Under the pieces are notes generated by a model. That model saw only the letters and a program-made list of their open reading frames with translations. It ran no database searches and was not told the origin of the DNA. Positions 10,970 through 23,371 of a DNA stretch of 64,000 nucleotides are shown here, one piece after another. Source of the stretch: Owenia fusiformis (taxonomy: Eukaryota; Annelida; Polychaeta; Sabellida; Oweniidae); contig CAIIXF020000008.1 in assembly GCA_903813345.2 (NCBI GenBank), forward strand, positions 11,251,278 through 11,315,277, written 5' to 3'. The position numbers were made by a program, and so were the translations under genes. Numbering within the stretch: the first letter of the stretch is position 1; each line of letters opens with the position of its first letter.

Positions 10970-13685
10970 TTTTGTAACAGTCATTAGTCTTTATTATAAA
11001 GATCTTATAAGAGAAGATTGATGAATTTAATAGATGAAGGAATTAATGATGCACTTTTTAGATGCGTTTTCAACATTTTCTTTGCGTCATAACCAAAAAT
11101 TAAAATTCTATTGTGTCAGCCAGTTTGTTCTATACTAGGCTATATTCTGAGATTTTACGGAAGTAATTACTCTATCTATCTACTTCATTGAATAGATTAG
11201 CACAATGTTCTCTAATAAGAGAAATTACTGTGTTCAATCGCCAATGACTTTGTCTCATTCACTAAATATTTCCTCCTTTCTACAAATTCATTCATTCATT
11301 TTACTTTCTAATGATTTTGTTTATTTGTTTGTTTTTACTTGCTTATTCATTTCAAAACTTGATTCATCTTCCAAGTAATTTTATGGTATTGTTTGGTTTG
11401 AATTCATATTGATTTATCTTTCCTGTTCATTTTGCAGTGTATTCTTGTAGTAATTGCTAGTATTGGTGTTTTGTTTGGTTTTGTTAAGTTGGGTGACCTG
11501 GTTCATTTATTTAAATTTGGAAAAGAATTATTCAATTTTGACAGAATTATCCTGAACACTTGTCCATTTCATTCAGCATTGTTTTGCCACTCTCTAACAA
11601 GGCTTATGATTAAAAAAAATCAATCAGGCCCATTCTAGTAAATGAAGTACATCTCATGATATCTAAAAAATGTGAAAGTATCTTCCATGTGATTACACAA
11701 TATGATTTGGTATTTAAATAAATCATATGGCGAAACATTTATTTAGTTTTAATATCATTTATTTTAATCAACTTATTTTAATCTCATAGTTTCAGGGGGG
11801 GGGGGGGGTATTGACATGTGTTTGTATGTTTTTCAAGTTTTTCATTGTTCGAATGTTTTTCAAGATTACCACGTGAGTATGTTTTTCAAGTTTACCAAAT
11901 CAAATGAGGTCTTTGGACTTGGTCTTTTCTATAGAGTGTATCATTCCCATAAACTTAAAATTAGGATATACTTACCAGACTATACATTTCATAAACACAA
12001 GTATCTCTTCATCTGGAAAATAGATAGATTATATTCAATCAATTTGATTTGCCTTTTAATTTGACTTCTATGTTTTTTAAGGTAAAATTATGACTAAACC
12101 GCAGAATCAATGCCACCACTTAACCGTGATAATTTCCAAGTGCCCTGATGTTGTGGTCATAATTATTATGAATACATGCCTGTATATTAAATCAATAAAA
12201 AACAAATGATAAGAGTTTTCCTTATGATTTGCTGACAGACTAAAATGGAACTAGTTTCAGCAAGTTAACGACATGCATTGATTGATTGGTGTAGATTCCA
12301 TCAGCGGGCTCTGACTAACCCCAATCAATTGCGAAACAACTTTAATGCCATGTATTTAAGATGAAACAACTCAATTGAAATTAATTGATAGCGCTAGATT
12401 AGGCAAATGCAAATTTCGCTACCAAGATGTTTTGATTGGAGTATGACTCAGGTACAATTCTACACAATCAGGATGACATTGGAGTTTTGGAATAGATTAT
12501 CGAAGAGACATATTTATAATAGAAAGGAGTGAGAATCCTACATTATGAGCAAGAATTATAGTGAAGTTAACCGCAAGTTTTTACCTCGGGATCAATGACA
12601 CGATTTGATTGATGAACTTCACAGCAGGTGCAATGGGTATGTAGAAAACTACAAATAATGATTTTTAACATTCCTTGAATATGACGTTTCAAAAATGATA
12701 TATAATATAGAACTGAAGAAAACTTTTACTGCTACGTTTTTATTGGATATGTAAGAGTGTTCCATTAATGTTTAACGGTAACATGACACAAGTCACAATT
12801 AATACCAAACATACAGCACAAATATTTCTCAATTTCAGTTAGAAAGTAATTAGTATTTATTTGGTACTTAGTGCCGTTGCTACACAGTAGAGTTACAACA
12901 GTAAAAATATTAATTAGAAAATAGTTATGTTACACAAATAAGATTTTGATATAATTAATCAACCTTGATCCAATCAATGATGTATAAAATTCCCACACCC
13001 TTAAGCTCTTACTTAAAGGTATGATGAAATTGAAATTATAAAACTTCATCCCACGATGTTACATTGCTGCGCTGTATTTGATAAGAACACTGGGTAACGT
13101 CATGCTCTGCCTACAGATATGATGATTACTGTTTACATTAGGCAATCATGGAAAACTTCACTTCACTCTGCATTTGATAGAGATATCTGGGGGAGGTATT
13201 GCAACACATATGTTCCATCTTCTATTTCATGGTCTGTCATATAAAATAAACACACAATGAGGAATATAAACATAAAGCAAGAGGAGTGATAGTTTTCTAC
13301 AAAGGTAGGGATTAACTTAGATATTATAGAGAACTAATAATCTGGTGGTATACATGGTATGTATCTATAAATGCTTGATAACACATTGCTATGACTATGA
13401 AGTATAGGTACATTGATTTAAGATAAGGTGTGAAGAAATTAATTGTCCTCTTATTATCGTGAAATTTCATTTATAGTTTATGCATATTCAGTGTTTACAT
13501 TTTTATCATTTGGCTTTGTGCTGATTTGCGTTTTTAAATTTTACTTGTTAGTGTTATAGGGATTGTTTAATTTACCATTTATTCATTTTTGGTACATTTC
13601 AATTTTCAACACAAAAAAAATTAAAATTAAAGTATTAAATTAGTATTAAATTAAGTATTTTATGTGTAATTACTAAATACAACAC
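10970..13685. other. Intergenic, no gene recognised
   Basis: AT-rich sequence with no recognisable exon. A 14-nt G run occupies 11795-11808. Confidence 0.55.
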
Positions 13686-14230
13686 ATTGTATGTAGTGTA
13701 GTGTTGCGTAGTTAATGTTTTATGTTATCTATGAAGTTATGTGTTGTGTTGTGTAGTATTGCATTGTATTGTCTTGTATAGATTGTGTTTTGAAATTTTA
13801 AATTTTATGTTATATTCTGTAGTCTTGTATAGTTTATGTGTTATGAAGTTTTGTGTTGTGTAGTATTGTATAGTTTATTTGTTATGAAGTTTTGTGCTAT
13901 GTTGTGTAGTATTGTATAGTTTATGTTTTATGCCATATGTGTATCATTGTGTTATTTTGTCATTTGTTTTGTAGCATTGCATTGTATTGTCTTGTATAGA
14001 TTGTGTTAAGAAATTTTAAATTTTATGTTCTGTAGTCTTGTATAGTTTATGTGTTATGAAGTTTTGTGTTATGTAGTATTGTATAGTTTATGTGTTATGA
14101 AGTTTTATGCTATGTTGTGTAATATTATATAGTTTATGTGTTATGACATATGTGTATCATTGTGTTATTTTGTCATTTGTTGTGTAGTGTTGCATTGTGT
14201 TGTAAAGTATTGTGTAGTAAATATGTTTTT
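13686..14230. repeat. Low-complexity TG/TA-rich higher-order repeat
   Basis: Repeated 'tgtgtagtattgtatagtttatgtgttatgaagtttt' words fill the block. A longer unit of about 210 bp occurs at least twice: 'agcattgcattgtattgtcttgtataga' recurs near 13764 and 13975. It is strongly T/G biased on this strand, with almost no C. Confidence 0.75.
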
Positions 14231-15773
14231 TATGTAATAAGGTGTACTGAAGTATAGTACAATATGTGCTGCACAACATGATAGAAAGCTTAAATTCCTA
14301 TATGTTGACTAATTATGTAGGCATGTAGATGAAGGGTGGGCTGGAATGCAACATATGAAGTATCCTTGTTATGTATATCTCTAAATATGGTCATTCCCTA
14401 ATTACAAACATTTTGTTTGTGTTAATATCTAAAGCATTGCATAACACCACTTGTCTTGATTGCAATAATACTACATGATACTATGTTTATGGGAAGTTGG
14501 AAATAAAACACTTGTATCAGGGCAAAGTGTCTGTGAAATGATTAGAACATAAGAAGTAACGATCCACACAGGATATCTTTGACATAATCATTTTATCTGT
14601 GAAGGAATCACAGCCAATTCAATTACAAACTCCCTTAATATCTAACTTATTTTAGAAATTGCCTTTGGGAGTAGTTCATGACTGTCATACCCCCATTTTT
14701 ATATACCATATGAAAGCTAGTGCTACTGTGGATTCATTGAAGCAACTTTGATTGAGCTCAAGAGCTTCCAAAATGTGCTGCATATATCTATAAAAGGCAC
14801 CATTTTGACACTTTGGCATTTAATCTAAGATCAATATATTTTCGCAAAAGTTAGCCTTGTACCCTGCTAAGAGCTGAGGTAACCATGCCTAAGAACTCTC
14901 TTACCTGTTATGATATACAAATAACATGTTATTGATGCTAGGGATTTATATCTGAATGATATTTGAAACATATGTTAATTAATATTTCAAAGAAGTACCC
15001 AGAAAATATTAAATAGGGATTCACCCAGCTCTTGATATGAGTATTGAAGTAGACATAAATCGAGTAAATTGGGGTGATAATGACATCAATATAAACTCAA
15101 AATAATGTAAATTTTGGAAAACTGCTCTCTCTTGCAAGTTGCAATATACTTTTTAAAAACCTTTGTACTTTTAGAATTGCTTTCACACTTTTCTTGAGAC
15201 ACTGGATGAATTTGCTTCATGAATATACTTCATTTTAAAAGTTACACTTTTAATCCTATATCATACATGGTTTTTAAAGGTTCAACAGCAGTCTTTTGAA
15301 AGGACTTAAACCATGTGAGCCTATTACCCATTAGTACTATCTATAAACATATTAGTCAGAAAATATCAACAGAAACATGGAAGTTTAAAAATTTTGTGAA
15401 AATCTGGAGAAAATATTTCTTATTATTAAAAATGCTATGAAACTGGGAAGTAAAATGAACCTGAATTCTGCGTATAATAGTCTTGTTTTATGGAAAAGTA
15501 ACATTGAAACTAAATTTGATTAATTTCTTGGATAAAAGGTTGTTGTGCATATCATAATGAAAGCAAAAGTAAATGTTTTTCATTTCACTTTCACCCAGTC
15601 TTCAATTTAGAAAAGTGTATATTTGAAAGACAGTTGTAACTAATAACGAACAATATGAATTTGTTCTAGCTCTACAAAGAATAATCTGAGTTGTCTAAAA
15701 AGTGCCAAAATGCGTATCACTATGTGGAATGTAAACCATAATGCTGTAATTCCATTGCTGTTAGTTGAATATA
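14231..15773. other. Intergenic, no gene recognised
   Basis: No coding exon, RNA gene or repeat boundary recognised. Confidence 0.55.
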
Positions 15774-15840
15774 TAGGGTGTCCATAAAGGTTTCTTTACA
15801 CAGACTTTTTGTAATTTAAAAAGATGTTATGGACACCCTG
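15774..15840. mobile_element. ~67-bp mariner-type MITE
   Basis: Left end TAGGGTGTCCATAA and right end TTATGGACACCCTG are inverted repeats flanked by TA. 'Agggtgtcc' is a frequent end of mariner-derived miniature elements. No coding capacity. Confidence 0.65.
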
Positions 15841-17279
15841 TATAAGTTTGCTTACAAACTGGTTTTCGTGGTTTGAATTAATTATCAAAGCAATCAATTG
15901 TTAAACATTCTGTCACCAAAATGTATGTTATTTATTTTCTGTGTATTTAAAATTAATTGCATACAGATACATTGTTATCAATAAATTCTTTTTAATGCGC
16001 GCACAAGGGGAAGGACAAAAAATTGCCACAGAACCCAGCACGAAAAAAAAACATCGAAGTGAACACCAGTCATAAGAAAAACAAACCCCAACTATCCCAA
16101 AATACCTAGCATGGTTCAACAAGCCTATACAGTATCTTCTAGCAATTACAGTTTATTTATTAAACTTACAATAACATATTTACAATTAATCCCTTCCTGT
16201 AATATGACTGTAAGGCATAGAATATCCAATTTTAGTTGAGACGTGTTATTATGCTCAGAAAACATCTCCTTGAATATGTGTCCTTGTGTTTGAAATAACA
16301 TATTAATTTTAACAGTATGTTTTACATTTTTACTATTTATTTCATATGAAAAATTAGAAATTAAGAACTTAAATAACACTCTTTGAACCTACACGCACAC
16401 TCAAATCAAATCATCCATAAATCATAGGATATCTTCCTGAATTTTTTCACTTTGAATCGTTTACCATTTTCTATCAGATCTCATATTTGGACTGTGTGTT
16501 TGTCCATTTCGCCACATTCTAATTGGTCCTCAGAGAGGAATAATTCTTGATGCTAATCAGTAATTGGGATCTGTAATAACTAACTAGCTTAACTGGTAAT
16601 TTTACTTGACATCTCAAGCATGGTCAGTCAATGAAATATATTTTAACCCCATCTATTGCTTTGGTCGTGTATGGGGTGATGTCTCAAAAACTTCACTCTA
16701 TTCTATACATTTAGTCATGTAATCCATTTCTGTGACTCATTAGTACATCCACCACCCTTCATAATGAAACTAATTTTTTTGAAGGTACTTACTAGTTCAA
16801 ATGAAATCAGTTTTCTAATCTACATTTTTTCAACGAGATCAAAATGATGAAAGATAGAACTTAAAGGCAGTTCTTAAGGATGACCATATGTTGATGGAAA
16901 AGAGACCCATGAATGTAGGAATTATTTTGCCAACTGCAGATACTTCTTGTGTCATATAGCTCAACAGTAGAGCAGTGGTCCACATTCATTCCATGGATCA
17001 GGCAAGGGTATTTGTGATTACTTGCTTGTTACATCAAGAAATTCAGGTTATTTGTTTGCTTGACTGATCCACAACTCATGCTGTAGTGTGTTCTTATATG
17101 TTTATATGCTTGTATGAGTGCACATAAAAGAATGCAGAACTCCTTCAAAGAGTTGGCCTAGGTCTTTCCTTTCTTATTAAATGCAGGTATGACTCACCAT
17201 CATCATCGGTAGAAGACAGTACGAGAATGAATGTGTAAAATATTAAACCGCCAATGATCTCTCCATTTTCTATTTGCAG
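15841..17279. other. Intergenic / GPA2 upstream region
   Basis: No coding exon recognised. The right end, 'ttctatttgcag' at 17268-17279, is a good splice acceptor and may end a 5'UTR intron of the GPA2 gene. Confidence 0.45.
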
Positions 17280-17572
17280 ATTAAAAACAAAGAAGAACCA
17301 CAAGCTCAAGATCACAATAAAATAATAAACATCACCATCTTAATAACAAACAGAAACTGATTGATATTACTGACAACGATATCAGACACGTAGACAGAAG
17401 GTTGGCTTAAAGATTCCCACTCAAAACAAGAGGAACAAGTTCTAACTGCCCAACAAAAGCAGTGTAGAAGAACTACGTGGCCTGGTAGGGCATAAAGAAA
17501 TAACAGAGAGTGGTGTTGCAGGACATATATTTATATAACAATATGAGATTACCAAATAAGTATATTTATATC
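17280..17572 (+). other. Putative 5'UTR part of the first GPA2 coding exon
   Basis: Runs from the AG of 'tatttgcag' (17271-17279) to the GPA2 start codon with no in-frame upstream start giving a longer protein. It implies an untranslated upstream exon not identified here. Splice-site inference only. Confidence 0.4.
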
Positions 17573-20500
17573 ATGAAAGCATTGATAGTGACACTGACTG
17601 TACTAGTTACAGTGATAAATGGACATTCTTGGGAGCAGCCAGGGTGTTTTAAATTAGGTGGGTAGCTTTAAAAATCTTTGCTTTGTACTTTTCTCTCATT
17701 TTTACTTTTTAGTATGAAAATTTAAGTTCTGAATCAAAATTGTGTTACGACAAGTGTTTCGACTAGCAGGTGTTTACAGCTTTAGATTTCTAGGTTTCTC
17801 ACTGTGTGAGTCTATCGGAGATACTGAAATTGGGATCAAGGAGAAGTGTTCGCTTTTAGAGGTGTTTTGATATAGGTTCAATTGTATATTGAAAGTCAAT
17901 ATTGAAAGATTCACCTTATGGCACCTTTACTACATTTAGATCAAAGTCTTCAAACATGTTGAAATCATAGGGTTAGATCACAGTAGACAGACTTGATATA
18001 GTATCAGCAAGTTTGAAATTATTAAGTGATAACTTTAGATCTTTGAAAAATGAGAAAAATGTTGGCACTTAATAACACAAGCTTGATAACATATCTACAT
18101 TATAAAGAATTAAATATTCATAGTTCAATTTAGCTAATTTGGTCAGTTTAAGTACTACTCTTTCCAAACTTTGAAACTTTCCCCCACAGTCCATTTGTGG
18201 ACTTGTTGTGACAAATCACTGGACACATTGACAACAGGCTTTCAAAATTATACAAACCTCTAGAGGATATATAAAGATAATCAAAATACTTAACACAGAG
18301 TCCATTACCTCACCTATCCAATATGAACCTCACCTATCCAATATGAACCTTCATGGATTAATTTGGGACGTCACTTAGTTTGCAATATTGTGTGGAGGTG
18401 GAATGGGAATTGCGTGGTCAATAAGAGCTTTAATCTTCTATTAATATACAAGTCCTGCAGCTGTCTGTCATGTTTTGAATTATGTGACTTCACTTGACCT
18501 TGGGAATGAAGGACAGCTTAATACTTCTTCTATTCATCAACTCATTCACCGGAAGGGAATTTCAATGGGCAGAAAAGGAAAGGGAACCACCTTTCTAACT
18601 TAAATGATGTATAGTTATGGACTTTTAAGCTCCTTGGTGTGGAGATTAGTCTAAGGACACTTGAGATAATGATTTAATCCATAGCTTCATTGGTATAATA
18701 TTACAATTTATATTGTTATAGGTTTGAATTACTGTCGACTTACCTGGCTATTAACATATGATTTTATCCCAATATTAATCTTCTTTTCAAAAAAGAGTGT
18801 AGAATGATCTATCAGTGTCAATATGTCAACATCATAGTTTTCTAGATCTCCAATCTAGGTCAGTTAATTTGTAGGTACTGTAGAATCAGACATTTAGGGT
18901 TGAAAGAATTTCCAGTAACAAACCAATAAGTAACTTCCAATTCATCTTTATCCCATTCATTTTTTCCCATTCATCTTTCTCCAATTCATCGTTCTCCTAT
19001 TTGTCTTTCATATTTGAAAAAGAAGTAGGGAAATTTTCTGGAATATATACACAGAGAATGTTTCCAAATTCTTCAGATTTAACAAAGCCGTTCATTTTTT
19101 TTTCATCTTATTCTGAAGCGAAATCTATATCAGTGACTTTCAATATTGACTCATTCTGTTAAATTAAACAAAATCAAAATTGGAATTATTTTGCAAAGAA
19201 TGTTTACAAATGAAACTGATTGCTTCACAAGACATCACAATAGCTTCATAAAGTCTAATCAGCCTTGTGGGTGGGATGTCTTATATTTCCAAATGGATTC
19301 TTTCACTTTCAATTTGAGTAAGTAAAGCTTATCAAGAATAGAAACATATCTTCCATGGCATCCAATATATTATGACTTGCTAGATCAGTGACTTCACACG
19401 TGTTCAGTATGTTGATCTGCCATTTAACGTATCTTAACAGGACCTGAAAGGGAAAGTTAAAGATTAGAGAAAAAATGAAATATACACCTAAGAGTACAAC
19501 TATTCAAGAGGAAAACAAACCACACTATCCCAAATGATGATTTTAACACACAAAGAAACAGTGTTTAATCTAATACATTCTTCACCACCACAATGAATCA
19601 TTATAATACATGTAGAAAAATAAAAGAATTCCAATATACCTATATACAGTACACCTGTACTTTATTTCAAACAAGATGCAGCATTCAGTCTCAAATAATG
19701 TGTGATAGACAAAATCCCATAACTGTTCATCTAATGCACTCTCAAAGAAATAAATTCTGTTGATGAAAAAAATTCAAATGGAAATGTGAAATTATTCTCT
19801 GTTTTCAGGCCACACACGAAAAGTCCATATTCCTGGTTGTGTCTCATTCCAAGTGACAACTAATGCATGTCGGGGATTCTGTATGTCGTATGCAGTGCCT
19901 TCCAACAGTCTTACACAAGAAATTAATCCAAATCACATTCTTACTAGTCGGAGCTCTTGTTGCAGTATAGACCAAACACATGATGTAAGTACATGTACAA
20001 TTTCTCCAAGGCATAATTTTTATTTTCTTCTTTGGAAATAAGTTGTTTCTTCCTTAGAAATAATCAAGTTTCTCCTGTGGAAATATAAGTTGTTTCTCCC
20101 TTAGAAATTATTAGTTTCTCCTGTGGAAATATAAGTTGTTTCACCCTTAGAAATAATTAGTTTCTCCTGTGGAAATATAAGTTGTTTCTCCCTTAGAATA
20201 ATTAACCCATTGAACAAAGTTCAGGAAGTTATAGAGAATGGTTCAGTTCATACATATGTCCGTACGTACCTTCTTCCATCCGGGCAAACTCAAATAACAT
20301 TGGTTTATTTTCGTTTATATTTTATACGCATATGCCCTATGGGAGTACAAGTTCTGCTCGAAAATTGATTTTCATATTGGCCACCGTTTTCAAAATGGCC
20401 ACTGTTTTTGTCTCAATTTTATAGGTACAACAATTATAAAATTGTAATATTAATATCTTTTAAAAGCAAGAAAAAGTATATGGTATTGACACAGTTGAAA

Positions 20501-23371
20501 ATCTAAATATTTAAAATAAACATGGTGGTCATATTGAAAAATGGTGGCTATTACATGCTATTTTATGATTTTTGTTATTTCTCCAAAAGCAGAAGAGTAA
20601 TTTCGTTCATATTTGATATGTGAAAACGTATAAGCATGGCACACTGTCTTGTGACACTTTGTCTACTACGAGTAATAACTCAGATAGTGTTGGAGCGTCT
20701 TTGTTGAGATTTTATATGTCCCTACTTCGGAATATATTACACTTTCTTATGACCATTTGGCTAGTGAGGTGCCATTTTTATGTGTGTTTTTCTTGATTTT
20801 TGCTATAACTGGAAAAGAAGTGGAGCCATGGCTGTTTAGAATAACTAGTTTCTCCTGTGGAATAAGCTTCTTCAGCTTCAAGATATATGTTTTTCTTGGG
20901 GGAGTAAAAAGCTTTAGGACTAATTACTATAGTTTATCTTGTTGGAGCTTTTCCTTTGAGAGGAATTAACTTCCCTGTGAGATTAACTTCTTCATCAGGA
21001 GTAATCGGTGTCTTCAATGGGAGATATTATTCCATTCATTTTGGTTAAAATTTGTAGATTCTGCTTCAAAATTATAGATTTTTTGGAGTGTACTTCTAAC
21101 ATTCTGGCACAGGCTCACAATTCAAATACAGTTTAAGTCCACTTCATTGAATCTTTTATATTTAATTGAAATCAGTCCAGGACTCAAACTTAAAGAAAAT
21201 TGTGAACAAAAAATATCTATAGTCCTACAGAACAAAAGAAGATGCTTGCAAAACTCTAAACTCAAATTTAATATCTAACAGCAAGGCCAATATGTCTTAA
21301 TATCATATTTTATTGCCGGTTGTAATTGGTCTATAGGACATATGGGAAATTAAAAAAACATTTTCAGTAAAAAGGGTTAATCTTCTAATTAGATAATATC
21401 CAATATAATCAGGCAAGAACTAAAGGGAGGGTGTGTTCTGGTACAATTTTTAGATAAATTGACCAAATTTTAAACCAATTAAAGAAATAATCTTTATTAT
21501 GTAACATCTAGGGAGCAATAATAATACTTTATTCGTATCCTCTATGAAGAATTATACTCAATTACCATAGAGTAAAACCTGCCTAGGAGGTTTACAGATG
21601 TGTTTCATTTCATAGGTTTAACTGTACTCACAAAAACAATAGGTGTAAGCTCCCCATTATCATCTTGTTACATCTGCCATTTTACACCTCCCTGATCCCC
21701 TCTAAAGGAATTCTTATTATATAGGCCTAGACAAGATGTAGAGATATATAGAAGATGCCTGTCTGTCCAATTGGCAATAACAAAAATATTATTTGATTTG
21801 ATTGAAATTGTAAAGGCTTATGGCTTATGGGCATGGGACCTCTGCTCAAGAAGGAATTTTCAATATCTTTCAGAAAGAAATAACTGTTTGGACCAATCGA
21901 GTGAGGATTTGCGTAACAATTTAGCAATAGTATTGATGATATAACAATGCAATTGCACATGTGCTTGTACTTAGGATATACAAAATCAATTCTGTCCAAA
22001 AGTGAACTCGATCATGATGATGAGGCAATATTACCTGGGTCTGGAGACAATAATTCTACTCATAATGCATCATTTAATATCATATTCTACCATTAAAACT
22101 AATGATCCTCTATTCAGAAACCTGATCCTGGTACATCAATTTTTGAACAATGGATTTTTCCTCTAGAGCAAATGTTTTGGACAAAAATATCTCGATTCAT
22201 ATGGAGAGAAATAGGCTGTTCCTGCTAGGTCTTATATTTTTAAATCTTAGATGGTGAAAACGAAAATGCTGTAGGCTTTGATAAAATAACAAATACAAAA
22301 GTTGTTTATGAGTTGAATAGTTGGGTTCCTCCTATTAGCAAAGTATCTGCCCCTTGAGGCAAACTGGCGCCTGAAATGTATCATTTTCAATACAATGAGT
22401 TGGCTTTGTAATATTGGGACATTAACCTGTTTTTAGTTTATCATTGATTGAACTCGATTATATCACATCTACGTGTATTGTTCTTATGTTTAAGTTCTAC
22501 ATTAGTGGCATGAGTCAAATTATATTCTTCAATCCCAATGGAATTATGCATTTGTGTGTAACAAGAGTTCATTTGCAGGGAAAATGTGAATGCTTGGTCA
22601 ATAATAATCTGTCCTCATCCTGAAAGGTAAATGATAAAACCGATACCTATTATAACTGCCCTTATCCCGTATGGTAAATGATAAAACTAAAACCTATTGT
22701 TCTTTACATCAGTGTCATTGCTTCTAACGTGATAATGATGTCTCAGTGCCTCAAGCAAGGAATTTATCTCCAATATTTGATAATTAATGACACCTGCTTG
22801 AATATGCATACCTTATTGCTTATTCACACATGTATCTTAACAAAAAATGTGCTTTCTTGATTAATGGCAGATACATGTATATAAAACTTTTGATTTTTTT
22901 CTTATTTATTTATTTTACATTTTTAATACAATTTTACATAACTTTTGATTATTTATCTCTTTTGAGAAGAATCTCTTTCTTCCCATGCGAGTTAATTTTT
23001 TTGACAATCAATGAATCACAGTGATTTGTGGTCATATACAATAAAAACTGTCTCAGTGTCCACTTTGGAGGTGTTCCCTTTATAGGGGTTCGTTTAACAT
23101 TAAGTCAATTGGTTTTGGGACTCTTAAAAGTATTCCACTAACAGAGGTGTTCAATTTGTGGAGATGTTCCATTTTGCAGGTTTTCTCTGTATTGAGCCAT
23201 AAACTTTGAATCTTTGACCTCCTTCTTAAAAGACTCCAATCCATCTGTATTTATACTTAACTTTGCTTTTACTTGCAGGTGGTGGTTAATGTACGTTGTA
23301 TAGATGGAATGAGAGAGTACACCTTTAAATCAGCAGCCAGCTGTAAATGTTCCATCTGTCGCAGAGGCTAG
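17573..23371 (+). CDS. GPA2: Glycoprotein hormone alpha-2 subunit (thyrostimulin alpha)
   Basis: Three coding exons: 17573-17657, 19809-19984 and 23279-23371, all with GT-AG introns and phases that join in frame, give 117 residues. Residues 1 to about 19 (MKALIVTLTVLVTVINGHS) are a signal peptide. The mature part has ten cysteines in the cystine-knot order, including the stretches 'IPGCVSFQVTTNACRGFC', 'SRSSCCS' and the end 'AASCKCSICRRG'. These match invertebrate GPA2. Family knowledge: GPA2 is secreted and pairs non-covalently with GPB5 to make thyrostimulin, which acts on an LGR1-type leucine-rich-repeat GPCR. The start is the only ATG in frame before the signal peptide. The first coding exon probably continues upstream as 5'UTR to an acceptor at 17279. 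AATAAA lies at 23594-23599, about 220 bp after the stop. The partner GPB5 lies 4.8 kb downstream in convergent orientation. Intron 2 holds a minisatellite with a Helitron-like insertion. Very confident in the family; the UTR boundaries are inferred. Confidence 0.94.
18308..18348. repeat. Perfect 20-bp tandem duplication
   Basis: 'cctcacctatccaatatgaa' occurs twice in a row inside GPA2 intron 1. It looks like recent slippage. Confidence 0.7.
20036..20204. repeat. 46-bp minisatellite in GPA2 intron 2, left part
   Basis: About four copies of a 46-bp unit made of 'gttgtttctcccttagaaat' and 'aattagtttctcctgtggaaat'. The array stops at 20204 and the next unit resumes at 20849 beyond an inserted element. 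It shows little divergence between units, so it is young. Confidence 0.85.
20205..20848 (+). mobile_element. Helitron-like element, copy 4, inserted in the minisatellite
   Basis: The left end 'acccattgaacaaagttcag' aligns with the 5' end of copies 1-3 (TCCCA..GAACGAAGTTCG), with the first T changed to A. Internal sequence matches copy 1, including 'ttcgttcatatttgatatgtg' and 'taagcatggcacactgtct'. A 3' palindrome AGCC-AT-GGCT (about 20824-20833) is followed by 11 nt and CTAG (20845-20848). The flanking minisatellite reads 'ttagaataatta' before the element and 'tttctcctgtgg' after it, which rejoin as one unit. There is no clear target-site duplication, as expected for Helitrons. Confidence 0.7.
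21820..21870 (+). mobile_element. Small fragment of Helitron-like internal repeat
   Basis: 'aaaggcttatggcttatgggcatgggacctctgctcaagaaggaattttcaatat' matches the start of the copy 2 core (about 5933-5987). Ends are missing. It lies in GPA2 intron 2. Confidence 0.55.
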
